Below are positions 1-13,965 of a DNA stretch of 64,000 bases, piece by piece (positions within the stretch are counted from its first letter, which is position 1; each line of letters opens with the position of its first letter). Source of the DNA: Aphis gossypii (Eukaryota > Arthropoda > Insecta > Hemiptera > Aphididae); NCBI RefSeq assembly GCF_020184175.1, contig NC_065530.1:60303260-60367259 (forward strand), given 5' to 3'. A program made the translations under genes and the position numbers. Under the pieces are notes generated by a model. It made no database searches and was not told where the DNA came from. It was given only the letters and a program-made list of their open reading frames with translations.

Positions 1-2985
1 AAAACAAAAATATTATATTATTTTTCGGATAATACCGATTTTCAACAAGTTCCGGTAAAATCTGCATACGCCATACGATTTGAAAAAATAATGATATTAT
101 AAATAGCAATAAATAAAAACGATCAAGACTATTACATGAAAAAATTATACCCTTATTAGTGTAAGAATACTATCAAAACATCCGTTCTGGTTTCTTAAAT
201 ATTCTGAACATTAGGGTTCCGTGGTTTATATACCGGTGCGATTCTAGCACTCCCCGACTATTAAGTAGGTTATGGTTATGGGAGGACATATTTTGTAGTA
301 AATTTATTCAGAATGCTTAGACTTAGCCGCGTATACGAAGTTTAAGGTGTAATACCAAACTATAACTGACAAAAAATCAAAAACTCCATCACTGCACGAC
401 GGTCGATACAACGACCCTCCCCGCATATGCCTACAACGTATCCTACGACCTGGGCACGTCTCTCGTTCTTTTGCGATCGCCAACCGTGTAGTATCGCGTT
501 CGCACGTATTTTTTATAACATTATTATTGTGGCTGGCCTATACACGCATAAAGATTTATGTTCGAACATTCGTGTTTGCGTTTCGTATATATTATGATAT
601 TGTGTGTTTTGCGGTCATATAACGTGGCTGCAAAAGTGTATACATATTATAATAATAATAATAAACGGAATGCTCGCCGACGACTATTATAGGATGTTTA
701 TTTATTTTCCCCTCTGCGGACGTTAAAAATAATAATAATAATAATAACATACACAATACAATATTATAATATATACACGATACAACGCGTTTTACGTTAT
801 TATTATTATTATTGTGCACACACGGCGATGTATCAATCGGTTTATAATCTTCGTGAAATCTTCGTTTTTACCTGTATAATGTTGTATATATTATAATATA
901 TGTAGGTATTTATTATAGTCGTTCGCGCATTGCAATTTTAACCGTATAAGACCGCTGCAGCTGAATGCCGCCGAAACAGACACTTTATGATAACGTATAG
1001 TACCTTCTATTATAGTCCCTTCTATGTCGAATAGTATTATATACGTACAAATACAAGTATTGAAGTATACCTAATATCTATAATAGTAAAACCATAATTC
1101 TCCTGTCCAAAGAAAAAACACGCTTTCTAATACTTTTTAAAAATAACTAATATACACAACCGATAAACTTTTAAAATAATATTAGTATATAATTATTTAA
1201 ATTACATTATACAATTAATCATATTTAATATCAAGTAATAAACAACGCTTAAATACATTTTTTACACTATATCTATTATACATGATATAATTGTAGTGGT
1301 CGATATAGTAGTGTCAATATAACAACTAAAACCATTGGTCATATTTAATAAAATATTTATTTTTTATTATACTAGTTAAACGAAAAAAACAAAATTTTTT
1401 TTTTCATTTTAGTGAATATGATAGGATCATTTAAAAAAACGACACAGATCTTAAATGAGAGACAATTTCTCTGAAGTGCAGGGATGTCTGGTAAGTATAG
1501 TCACTAGTCACTATATATGTAGCATAATATTTTATTTTAAACTTTTTTAAAGCAGTGTAACGACAATATTTAATTACACGCTGAATACGTACGTTATATT
1601 ATGTGGTTTAACAAAAAGAACTTGCAGATGTAATAAATAAATGATTGATTTAGTAATAGCTTTTAATACAAAGCTAGCGCAATTATATTATAATAATTAA
1701 CTATTGTTAATTATGTATGAAAAAAAAAATACAATCACATCGCTCCTCTCTCAGAAGTTATTTTATAGTTAGTCAATAATATTTGTCAGTTATTTTTGTT
1801 TTAACTATACGGAGAAGAGTGTGACTTCAATTCATGATGCACCTCACTCGTTCTTGCTATTTCCGCTATTTATTCACTTACATACTACAACGGTGAAAAA
1901 AAATGCGACGTGCGAATAATATTCAATTTGTTTTTACAATTATCGTGAAGATAGGTCCAACAATAAACATTATGAACAAAGCATTATTATATTGAAATAG
2001 AAAAAAGTCGTCAACATAATAATGCCAGGCAGATATTTAATTGTAGGAACACATATAATAACGTCACCATTAATTTGCATGATGGATTTACCAATCCATG
2101 ATTTTTTTTTTAATTGGGTCATTATTTTAAAATTAATAATTAAAACAAAACCCATGTATTGGAGTTGAGGATAACTCATTAAAATATATATTTCAGTTTT
2201 GGGTTACCATGTGTTCACAGTGTATTTAATCATGCAGTGGTGACATTTGTCGGGGAAACAGCCTATAGAAATAATTTCACAGTCTTTCGATAAGGTCGTC
2301 ATAACTATATTAGAATAATCGTCACGTGTCTGCATAAAAACGTTTGCCATCAAGCAGCTGCAGTTTATGTATGTATGTATATGTACATATCATAAACACT
2401 ATATTCAGTAGCATATAAACGCGGTGAATGATTTGGATGTTCAAACCTTTCCCTCTTGGCTTTTATTTCTCTATTTAAAAACGTAAAAATATTTTTATAA
2501 AATATATACATGGTTATTTACCAAACACGGTTATCCCCATTTTTTCTTTAATAATATAATTTATTCAAATACTTTATAGTTTTCGTAATAATTATTTAAG
2601 GAGTATTCTGCGATGATTCAAGTAGAATAATTTGCAGTAGAAAGTAGTATGAAAAGTCTTTAAATTTGTTATAATATTTAATAATATTCAAAAAAACCAT
2701 ATTTTTAATATATGCATTATCGAAGAAAAAAGGAGGCCAGTAGGTATAGGTACTAGACGAATCACTCTGTATAAACATCTATTTTTTTAATAACCTTTAC
2801 CTCCCTTCCAATTGAAAATATCCAAGTGAAATATTATATAATCTCTATATGTAAATGGATGATAGATACATTATGTATAGCCGTTTAATAGGTCTCTTGA
2901 AGTTTCGTTTGTCATCGTCTTAGGAAATCTTCTCTGAACTAGTATTGTATAGTAATGCACTCAGTGTCTCACTCAAGTGTATTTG
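1..2985. other. AT-rich non-coding DNA
   Basis: I see no gene here. The stretch is rich in AT palindromes such as TATATTATAATATA. It holds AAT/ATT runs at 728-747 and 799-814 and a somewhat GC-richer patch at about 400-560 with several CG dinucleotides. Open frames are short and made of low-complexity codons (for instance runs of Asn or Tyr from the AAT/TAT repeats), so I do not treat them as genes. The CG-containing patch could be a distal regulatory element, but nothing in it identifies one. Confidence 0.6.
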
Positions 2986-3005
2986 CACACACACACACAC
3001 ACACA
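2986..3005. repeat. (CA)n microsatellite
   Basis: About ten CA units run directly into a TA-rich tract (atatacatatatatatat). It is a simple compound microsatellite. Confidence 0.9.
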
Positions 3006-6000
3006 TATACATATATATATATTACACAATAATATATAGTAATATGCGCATACGCGTGCAGAACTTAAGCGATAGGTCCGTGTAAACCGTTTAAGCGTCT
3101 CGATAATTAATTACAATATAATGTTCTAATCATCATCGACGGTCGGACGAACATGCACATGATAAATATATGCACTGCAAACGTATATATACATAGGTAT
3201 ATATTAATGTAGATGGATATTTTGCGACTACATGTATATGTACATAGATATACGTACGGAGTTCGCGACGTTGTATTTTTTTTTTAACACTTCATAATTA
3301 ATCGTTTTCAAATATCATGCGCGTTCAAAAACTCGTGTACTTGTAAGCATATATATTATAAAGTATAGTCGTACAAACATTTATGTTTAAAATATATTTC
3401 GTCCTCTCGTATCTGAATTCGTTAGACTTTATACGCACGGTTGTCCAGAAAAACTACGTGTCTAACGTCCGTGTACTTTATGTATAGGCGTATTACATTT
3501 TACGTTTGTTATGTGGTGATTAGTCTTGTTTGCGCGATCGTTTTGACGGTACATCGACACACAGCGTCTTTCGGAAGACGAATCGAGTCGGTATACTATT
3601 ATTAACCCCCGAGGTCTCCACGCGCATAAGTCATACGTATCTACCTATATATACATAATACTATAATATGCACTGTTCCGGTGCGTTTAAATATCTGACG
3701 ATACGTCCTGTCAACCTGCGTTATATTTCATCCGTTCCACTAGCAATGAGTGTACGTGGGTACTACACTACTGCCACATTGTATTGGCTTGTACAGAAGC
3801 AGCGTACTCATATAAATATACGTGCACAGATGTTTACTGATTTATAATACTCGTCGATGCGTCGTCGTATAAGACTTAACGATTACACGCGCTGGTTCAG
3901 TCCGATTCGGTTAAACCTGTGTATTTTTAACTTTTGTTGGTCGTAATACTACGGTGGTCGGTGTAAATCGAAAAGACGGTGGGCTACGGGATCTTAGTTC
4001 CATTTGAAAGTCTTAACGAAACGAAATAACGAGCGAAACATCAATAGCAAGACTGTTTACGATGATTATATTGAGTCGATCGGTTAGAAATATTTATGTA
4101 TTCTACGCTATTCTTGAGGATACAAGATAGTACAGAATATATGCGATGGGTTAGTCAAATAATTTATATGGAGATGGATTTTCAAGTCTAAAATGTTGCA
4201 TAGATATCACTATAGTCCAAGATACTGGAAAATAAAACTCGTGAGGGATTTTAATTCTAGTGCTACCTAGAGGCTTACTGTTCGGCGACGAGATCGCTAA
4301 TGTATTCGCTATCGGCGCTGCGTGACAAAAAGACGGCGACTGTGGTTGATGGATTCTTCGCGGGGCGACGACGATAAAAATAAAAAAAAGATAAAACGAC
4401 GTCCAAATAACGCGATCAATCGTCGCGGACGTGGGCCACACGCATAATATATGCGACAGAAAACGAGTTTTCGAAACGGGCTCACGGGCGGGCGCGAGTA
4501 TACATTCGATTTGTACCTATTTGTTACGAGAGTCCGTTTTCCCCGACGTAAGACACAATATAATATAATAATCGTATGCTGCGGGTAAACGCCGACAAAT
4601 CGTGTGACTGGATATTTTTTTTTTATTTCAATTCAAAAACCGTCCTCGAAGTCGCATATTTTGTATATATATAATATACATACCTACCTGTTCTAGGAGT
4701 GTAGGACGTGTACGCTCGACGACATATATATATATATATTTATATATTATATAAATGTACCAGAAACACCCTTGCCAGCAGCACGCGTCATTGAGCACGG
4801 TCGATTATAACTTCTCTATTCGTCTTGGCCGCCGGCATTTAACGTGCTCTCGTTCCCATGACAGACGACCAGAGGAAACGGTCGATCGATCGACATTTAT
4901 ATCTTCCTCCCTGCTCCACAACATATCGACGGCTCGTCCACAGGTGATTGTAATAATTACCGCGAGCCGTTTATCGTTCGCCTCATCCTCTCCTTTATTA
5001 TATCGAACGATCGAATTTTATCGTATTCTGCTGTTTGAAAATTATAAATCGGTGGTAGTATTATAATAATAACAATAAAATAGCTATTGGCGGTGGATTA
5101 TATAAAAAAAAAAAATCGTATACACTTCTCACACACACCTATATGGTTATATATTTATAACCTACCTATACCTAGCTATAGTTATTGTAACTACAGTGTC
5201 CCGAGTGTTAGTTTAACATGACATCTCGTGCGCGCGCCACTCTTAACGCGTCCACTGCCTACCGAAATTGCCGGTCATTAAGCTGTCCGACAACGATTTT
5301 CCCGGCACACACGCTATTGTTCGTCGAACGCATCCTCGAAGGATCGTATAAAATAATATTATACTGTACGCAAGACGTTCACCTAAATATAATATAATAT
5401 GTGCCACTATATAATACGAGTACGTCGTGCTTATATTGACTGAAAATTATTGGGTACGATGTACATTGTACGTCATGTTTATAATATGATAGCGTAATAT
5501 TATGCATCACAATGTCGTATATTATACTATGGCCAATCTATAAATTATTGGGAAATATATGGAAAATTAGAAGGTGTATGTGCGTTGTATGTATAGAGCT
5601 GCAATACATTTTCTGCGTCATTTTAATACATATTGATGACTAGACTTTTGGCGTTGCGACTTACGTATTTTTATAAAGCTGCAATAGCTCAGATAACTAT
5701 ACATCCGCCTACGACATACCTAATATGAAACTATTGTTCTCATTTATTGATTGTATTTCAAACACACATAACTGTAACAATTTCTCTATTGTAGTAGTCG
5801 TTTTCTAATACCATGTATGACATACCTTCACATTAGACATTGAGCATCCTCCACATACATACAGATATACAGCGTACCCTTATTGTCGGCCGAGCACAAT
5901 ATGTAGGTATGTATATATATATAGGTACATCAACGGAATTATATCGACTCTCCTGCTTTGTTGGGCGTTATTTAAAAGCACTTATATTTATTGGGTAACG

Positions 6001-7060
6001 CGGATTGTTGTTACTGTTGACCTATTTTCAATCTATTATATTAACATAACAAGTAGCTATATCAGTATTATTAATTTTATAGGTATATTTTATTTATAAT
6101 TTTACTTAGAGTATACAATTTGGGCTTTATACCTACCTCAGTATAATAAGTAAATAAACACTAGTGAGTGTTAATTGATAAATATATAGGTACGCAGTGT
6201 ATACCTATAGAATCGTTTTGTTTACATTCGTTTACTCTGCACATGTACGTCGTGACGAACGCGTAACCTAATAGTTTTTCAACATAGATAATTGATAATA
6301 TCGTATTATCTGACATAATAAAATTCACGACCTAGGAGGCTTTTGAACAAACGCCAGACCGTGAGTACCCCGTGAGCAACAGCAGCAGTACCACTGTGAA
6401 AACAATATCACCACGATTGTACGCAATGTCGAAGTGACGTGTGTGCGGATGTCGTGGGCGTTCGGAAACCCGAGATGGCTTTTTAAAGGAAAAAAAAATA
6501 AAACACTCAGAAAACGGGACCGGAAAAGGCGGTTCGCGCACGTAGTTCGTCTATATTATATGTCGATCGAATCACCTGCACGGCGAGGAGCTGCACCGGT
6601 GCGGTAGTAGCAGCAACGTGTACCCACTACAATAATACACCACACCTATGTACGCATACCCTTAGAGATAGGATACAGGTTCTCGTCAGCTATCGATTGG
6701 CAGATGATGGGTCTGTGTTTGGTTTGTGTTTTGTATATTTGCACGTGCAGCACCCGGTACCTATATACATATATACTGCATTACTGCACAATACAAGTGG
6801 GATCGTCCGGATGTAACATTTTTTATTATTGTTTGTTTTTTAGATTATTATTCATATTTCCGATCGAAAAATAATGGCATTTATAATAATAAAATATATA
6901 ATATTATCGTAAACATGTTTGACGGCCAAGTCCGTCGTGTATGTTTATTTACGTTTACGCGTTTAATAGTCTCTATAATAACGGCTGTACAGTGATAATA
7001 ATAATAATAATAATAATATGTAGGTATGATATTGTGTTCGTGTGTGAAAGTTTGTTCCCA
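3006..7060. other. AT-rich non-coding DNA with GC-richer patches
   Basis: No gene is recognised. GC-richer, CG-containing patches occur at about 4240-4500, 4760-5030, 5220-5340 and 6330-6660, separated by TA-rich DNA. Open frames inside them (about 69-103 codons, for example minus strand 4151-4441 and plus strand 4755-5066) begin at non-ATG codons or have low-complexity composition and no motif I know. The minus-strand frame at 4151-4441 has a hydrophobic stretch near its start, but the start codon is GTG. These patches could hold untranslated exons or regulatory DNA; the sequence alone does not decide. Confidence 0.5.
6995..7018. repeat. (AAT)n microsatellite
   Basis: About eight trinucleotide units of AAT/ATA without interruption. 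The same class recurs at 728-747, 799-814, 27209-27224, 30991-31017 and 39841-39861. Confidence 0.9.
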
Positions 7061-7116
7061 AAGTCATAGTTCACGGCGCGCCGCGGCTACGGAGTCACGA
7101 GGACACCGCTCCCGCC

Positions 7117-7152
7117 ATGACCTTGTTTTTATGGACGTTTGACTGCGGAGAG
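7117..7152 (+). CDS. Possible short first coding exon (weak candidate)
   Basis: A GC-rich island at 7063-7150 contains an ATG at 7117 (context CCGCCATGA, close to a good initiation context). It is followed by 12 open codons and then GAG|GTATCT at 7153, a good splice-donor match. The predicted 12-residue peptide is MTLFLWTFDCGE. What I see is only the ATG, the open frame, the donor and the local GC rise. No downstream exon can be identified and the peptide is too short to place in a family. It may equally be chance within a CG-containing regulatory island. Confidence 0.12.
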
Positions 7153-10100
7153 GTATCTATGTACTTTATATTTAAGTAATAATAATCATATTATAGCCAA
7201 TCGTTTATGACGAGTGTGTATTATTTGTATATGCTGTTTTTTTAATTTGTTTTTTTTTTTTTTAAACCAAGAGTCGTACCTCCTAATCACGTCTTCCGTA
7301 CGAGTACCGTTTTACGCGTGTTTATCGTCCGATGAAAACTGTAATTTAGCGGGATTAGCAACAAAACGGTGATTGCTAGTAAAACGCACAAAATAGCGTG
7401 TCTAGAAATTTATATCGGCGTGATAGAGGCATTAAGCGCTTTAGTAGAGGTCATGAAATTTTCTAAAAGCGATATTTTAATGTTTATTTAAAGATGTAAA
7501 GCGGAAAATCACTCATATTAATATTTCGATATGTGAATATCAAAAGCTATTTTCAGTCAAAGAATTATAATGTATAAAGCTATATGAAGTCATATAGAGC
7601 GAGTTTGCGAGTACAAACAAAAATTGTTTTTGTCATAATACAATACAATATTGTGATGACCGGTTATCTTCTATTTTTTTTTTTTATTTGGGATTGTGGA
7701 AAATGAACGAATTTTTTGTACTTGAAATATATTCAAATAAAAAAAAATTGTAAAGTTATATATTATACACGTATATAAGGTCTCAGCAGACTATATTGTC
7801 TATATTAACAGAATTATGATATAGGTATATTATTATTTATTATGTAGTTAGTGATCTATGTCGTCTATCCATACTAAAACTCAACGGTATTGTAAATATC
7901 GGGTCTCCATATTGATACAAGTCAAAGAAAAAATGCCGAGTGGCGATTTATCCACCAAATTTCCCCACATGCAAACGCTGAGAAGTGAAAATGTCAAAGA
8001 CGTTTGGTGATTTTAGTCAAACACACGTGGTCCGTGGTCGTCTGAATATAATAATAATATTCTCTTGCTTTTGCAATGCGCACAATTGACGCATTCATAT
8101 ATGATTAAATGCCAAGGATTCGGGATCTAGTCAAAAAATCTCTTTGGTTTTTTTTTGACCGCGCATTATACTATTATATTATATTATGTATTATTATGTC
8201 GACCGAGCGTATGAGTTACGACATAACGACGACGACGTCGCTGAAGTAGTATATATTATATCTAGATATATAAATATGATGTACGTGAATAACTCCATTG
8301 TGCGCTTACGCCCCTGGGAAAGGGATTCGAAAACGAGAATTTTTTGGTTTTTTTTTTATTTTTATTATCTAAGAGAAATACATATAATACATATATATAT
8401 ATATTATATATATATATAAATATAAATAAAAACGGGTTTCGAATTATTTTAGTTTTTTTCATCCGTTCTTCCAAGTCGTATACTGTGTGTTGCACACTGC
8501 TACTGCAGTACTTTTACAATAGGAATAATATAAGAATACGTTTCGAGAAAAATAGCGTTAATTTATTATGCTTGAGCATAGGTTTATGCGATAACAAAAC
8601 GTTTGGTCGCATTAAAAAATGTAACATTTTTATGTTCTTCATGCGAAGCTACAATATATTATAATAAAATATATTATGTAGGTATATGCCACCGCACGCG
8701 GTAAAACCGAGACGTTTTTTTCTTTTCGGTTCTATTGTGCTTAAACTATTATTTTTTAAAAAAACTATATTACGGAAACAAACATACAAGCGCAATAATT
8801 CATTTTTCTCCGGTCACCGCATTTCTAAATGGTTTTTGTAGTCTGCACTGCATACAGTATTAATATTTTATACGTCCGCGACGGCGACCGCACACAAGAA
8901 TTTTTCAAGATCTGTAGGATTAAAATTATTTTTTCCTTTCAAAACGTTTTTAAACGGTTTTTTAGATTATTGTTTACTCGCACACTGTACTCGAAGACTA
9001 AAAGGTTAGTTGTGTCAATATTTAATGTCCAAGCGTATATTATGTACCTACATTAAAAATACCTATTTTAATTTCTTTACTTTAGTACTCGTACGAAACA
9101 CATACCGTTTAATGTTCGCGTAATACAAATAATATTATAGTTTCGTTATAAAATCCAATGTTAATAAATGTTTATAAATGTTGTTCATGTGTACGATATA
9201 CAATCGATATAATAAGTATGTAATCATATAATACGATATTATAATACACGTTGTTTAATGTTTATATATGTTTAGGTATATAGTAATTCGATATAGGAAC
9301 CCATTGCAATTAATTATATCGTACAAACAAAAGTAATTGCATTTTACTAAGTGACTTAACGCGAGTCGTTTAATCGTAATATCAATCAACCAATGTACAT
9401 TTCGCAATCAACCTAAACGATTTATCTGCTCGAGTCCTTAATGAACTCTGACAAACACTTTCTAATGATAGTTTGAAAAAAAATCGCTCTGTACAGCGAA
9501 GCCGTTTATAGATATATAGCGTAATAGATATCTGTAAATAAAAATTAAACGTATTAAATGACCACCGAGCGTATTAATAACATAATATATACACCTTGCT
9601 TGTACAATATTTTATAGGGTTAAACGATAGTGTGTACGAATAGACTGCATGTGTCAATATGGCGTGTCCTCGGATATAAGTCAAAAGAGGAAGTCTGTTC
9701 AAGTAATTAAATCGTGACCGAAAGACAAGGGGTCACACTGTGCAAGCGTGAGTAAGTGTCAAGTAATAGATAATGATAAAAAATCAAAAAAAATCCCAAA
9801 CGCATAATCGTTGCCAAAACGATATTTATAAGAGACGTGCTTCTCTGGCGTGTACAGTAATAAATCTTTTCAATATATACATATTGCAGTTATATTATAT
9901 CTCCCTTAATCTTCAAACGCATAGGATTATAAATATTATGTTGTACGTACCTAATGGTTCCCAAATGTGCATTATGCATGTCCCACTATATAATATGCAT
10001 GTGATATTTGTTGGTTTTCGTTTATATAAACTACACTTGCACTTAATACTTATTAATAAAACGAAGTTTATTCACGTGTCTTATGTGACAAATGTTTTTT

Positions 10101-13100
10101 TATTTTTATTAGGCAATTTTAGAAATGTGTGAACTTTTACACCACATACATTTCTCATAATATATATATATATATTATTATGTGACTTATGCTACACCGT
10201 TATCTCATTCATTTGGTTAGAACATAATATGCGGTACGTTTATCGACTTTTTATATATAGATACGCAAAGAGTGTTGAAAAATAAGAACCCTATAAAAAG
10301 ATCAAAGATTTCCTAGACGTATGGTTGTCACAATTTCCAAAAAAAAAATATATATATATATGTTTTTATACATATAATATTATTACTCTCCATTATAACC
10401 TTGAGATCTTCCAGTTTAACGCGTCAACACGTTTGAAAATTTAAATTTATAACGTGGACATGCTCCGACTCTGTAATTTGAATATATTATTATTATATTA
10501 TGGGTTTTCTTGGTTTTTTGTTGTTGTCGAAAAACGAGATTGCTGATATAATGGAATTACGTATGGTTAGTGGTATATTATATTATACGTGTGACAATAA
10601 CGATATCTATCAGATAAGTCGAGAGGACCTCACAAATTTTTGGAAAAAAAAAACGTTTTACTATCCGTATAAGTATTAAGTAGATGCACATAATAAAAAT
10701 TATAAAATGGATTTATCTTTTAAAAAGTAATTATATTTTTGTGGGTTAGTTTGTTTTAGTTTTATAATAATATGCATGATAATATACTACACTTTCGTAT
10801 AGGTAGTTAGTAAAACTGAAACGAACGGTATTCCTAAATATATGATTCGTATTTCGTATACAGGGTCAGGGTCAGGTTTAGACAATATCAAAAAAAGGCA
10901 TACAAACCTCATTTCCAAACAAATCATTAAAAAAGTAAGGTACAAAATATGTGCAAATCAGTACACCTCGTCGTAATTCTTCCTATAAAGTTACTTTAAA
11001 GAAACTTAACTACAGGGCCTGAGACGGTTCAATTTTACAATCTATAGTTGCGTCTGTATAAACACTCGATCATTTCCAGACGTAATAATATCAGTATGCA
11101 AACAGCATTTAGTACCTGTTAGTACCTATGAGTTCTTGAACATGACAAAATAAAATAAATAAATTATTATTATTAAAACTAGAGAGGGTTGAAAAGTCAT
11201 CGCCCTTCCACTATTTTCGATATTATTCGAATACCATAGTATCGAACAAATTCCAAAAAATGTAAAACAAAATCATACAAATTTCAAGAATTTTTCTGGT
11301 GAAATAAGGGACAAGTATGAAGTATACAAGAGTGCGCTTATACCCATTTGCAGTTTAATCAAACACTCACGCATTAACAACTAATGTGATACAAAATTAA
11401 ATAAAATAATACATAATATTTTACTTTTAACAATTATTTGTTATGTACAAAATAATATTACATTATTATATTTTTACTTATAGGCATTTGCAGTACAACA
11501 ACAATGATATCGGATTTGAGTAGAGCTGTTTCTGCAGGTCAGTTAACAGCGCGTTGTATAGCGTGCTCCCCTTGCCCAATGAATATGTATATTGAGTATT
11601 GACACTGGGTCTGCACGAAGGGGAGTGAGGTGGAACGCTGCTGCCGCCATTTTTCTATATTATGTTATTATGCGTATATCCTATATAATATATATATATA
11701 TACGGAATATGCAACAGGAAGCTCGTTACACACCCGTGGATACCGGGCAACACCGCAGGAAGTCCAGTTCCGGTATGCCCGAGCACAATGCGCGCTCTAA
11801 TTGCTTTTATATTCCGAATTTCAATACATTATGTATATATTGTAATAAATTATTATTGTTTGTTATTTTGTGCGGACGCGATTTCGCGTCACACGATTTT
11901 GCAGCAGTCTATAAACGACCAAACGACATAATATGTGCATACGAGTGAATTTACGCTTGTTGATACACAGGCACGCGAATAATAAGAGGCACTCTTGTTA
12001 GTATATCATTATACTATTATTATTACATCAATAGATTTAAAAAATAAAATACTGACCGGCGCGGTGGTTTTACACTGCACGGTGTGGTTTGAAAATTGAA
12101 ACGATCGAAAAAAGTGCGATCTGGAAGAAACGATTATGATGGTTATGTATAGAATTTAAGATATTTCAATGTAAGAACAATACTATAAATAAATACTTAT
12201 ACTAAATTATAATAATATAGATACAGTCGGCACAGAGTCTTTCAAATTGTGTGCGTCACAAACACCGTTGTGCATTGCGACGTTGGTTATCGTGTTCATA
12301 ATAATGTTAGCTATTAATCATTATAATGAAATATCTACCATTATATAATTATTATATAGTGACACGTGCAAATGAACAATTTGGCACTGAACACCCTCAA
12401 TGATTACTATGAATACTACTTACTCATTATTATTATTGATTTTATATTTAAAATGGAAATTTAAATTGTATATACACGAGTTGGGGAGTGAGCTACAGTA
12501 TAACATTTTTCAAAATCGCTTTTAGTCGAAATAATAGTTTATCAAATTTCCGGGGCGTATTATAGTTGAATAATTTGAAATTTATTTATGTCGCGTGAAT
12601 TTGAACAACGAGTGATTTACACAAACAGATATACTGTACAGAGAAATCGCAAAGGAATTAATGTTCCTAGTATGGTGTTTATTAGAACATCTTCCGGAAA
12701 CGTTTTGCTTTACATTACATAATGATTTCGCAATGTACGATTGCTTTGTGTGTTGATTGTTAATCGAGAATAATGATGGCAGAGCTCGCGTTTAGAGATT
12801 TCGACCGTCGTGCGTATTAGTCAATTACAATATAACCGTGAGAGATTTGAACGTACCTACCATTTCTATGATCGGCGAGAGTATAATATAACATAACAAT
12901 TAATAATATTTTATTCGTTATCGACCAGTGATATGCACTCGCACTCTCGATAATATCGCCTTATACTCATCACATGCCTGTTTATCGGATTCGTTTGTGC
13001 TACACAACGATTGAGATAATTAATAATATTCATTTGCTATTAGGTCGTGCTTATATACAGAATATATTGATCGGTGAGTTTAAAATGATCATATAATTCG

Positions 13101-13930
13101 CAGTATAAATTACAAGTTAAAAGTTATATAACGGTATATGAGAAAAAAAAATGTTTTCGTGTAGTCGAGCTTAGCCTAATATTCTTTAGTATACTGCGGG
13201 TAGTACCACGACTACCACGACCTGCAATTAGCTAGATACGCTAAAAGCCACACTGCGGAGAAGACTATATATTATTAATGTAGCAGTGAATCTGGCTTAA
13301 GTCGGACGGACGATGGTGGTAAGTGGTTACTGGTAATGAAAATCGTATACGAAACGTATTATGGAAAACACGGTCGGACCAGCGGCCACGAGCGGGCGTC
13401 ATAGTCATCACGATTTCGTCGCGTAAAAAACGTGTTCTACCGTGGAAGCGCATGCGTATTGTATTATAAAATGTATAATAATATCATCGTAGCGCGCGTA
13501 TATTCCTTTTGTCTTGACCACCACGCGCTACTTAATATCATATATACCATTTAAATATATGTGTATATTACGCATGCGTTTTGTTCTTACATATTTTACT
13601 GTTTTAACAACACCATTATCTGCCGGCGTCATCTGGCGGACCTTGAAACCCGAGATCGTGTTACACATTACGCGTTCACACTCATACCCCCCCTCACTAC
13701 TTCAACAACCACAACGGTCGGCCGTCCGTCCGTCCGCCCAAAAACCATTGCCGCCACATCGCTCAGAAAACTGGAAAAACACTTAAGATCTATAGCGGAG
13801 GGTCCGAGCTGATGTATTATACTAATACGTGACGAAACGCGAGATTTTTCTCAACCTGTCCTCTCGGCTCTTGTTTTTAATATATATATATAAGTAGAAA
13901 AAATGTTTATTTCTTTATTTGTATACGCGT
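7153..13930. other. AT-rich non-coding DNA
   Basis: No recognisable gene. The stretch has TA microsatellite-like runs (8390-8420, 10340-10365, 11685-11705) and poly(T)/poly(A) runs. Several AT-derived open frames occur, the longest at 9773-10132 on the plus strand. That frame does start with ATG (119 codons) but reads as Ile/Tyr/Leu/Asn-rich random translation. GC-richer patches lie at about 11560-11790 and 13370-13460. At 13610-13850 a patch contains a CGTCCGTCCGTCCG run; the two overlapping open frames there (13514-13786 and 13561-13812) look like by-products of the GC rise. Confidence 0.5.
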
Positions 13931-13935
13931 CGTGA

Positions 13936-13965
13936 TGCAGTACGATAATGCTGTATCGTACTGCA
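13936..13965. repeat. Perfect 12-bp inverted repeat (hairpin)
   Basis: Arm TGCAGTACGATA at 13936-13947 and its exact reverse complement TATCGTACTGCA at 13954-13965 are separated by the 6-base loop ATGCTG. The arms have mixed composition, unlike the TA palindromes common elsewhere in the window, so a chance origin is less likely. It could be a dyad protein-binding site or the centre of a decayed inverted-repeat element. No longer pre-miRNA-like pairing extends from it. Confidence 0.85.

Noticed and set aside
4151..4441. 96-codon minus-strand frame with a hydrophobic stretch resembling a signal peptide
   Set aside because: The start is GTG; the nearby ATG is in another frame and stops within ten codons. 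The hydrophobic part derives from an A/T run.
9773..10132. 119-codon plus-strand frame with a true ATG
   Set aside because: Residues are Ile/Tyr/Leu/Asn/His-rich in the manner of random AT-rich translation, with no motif, splice context or composition change at its ends.
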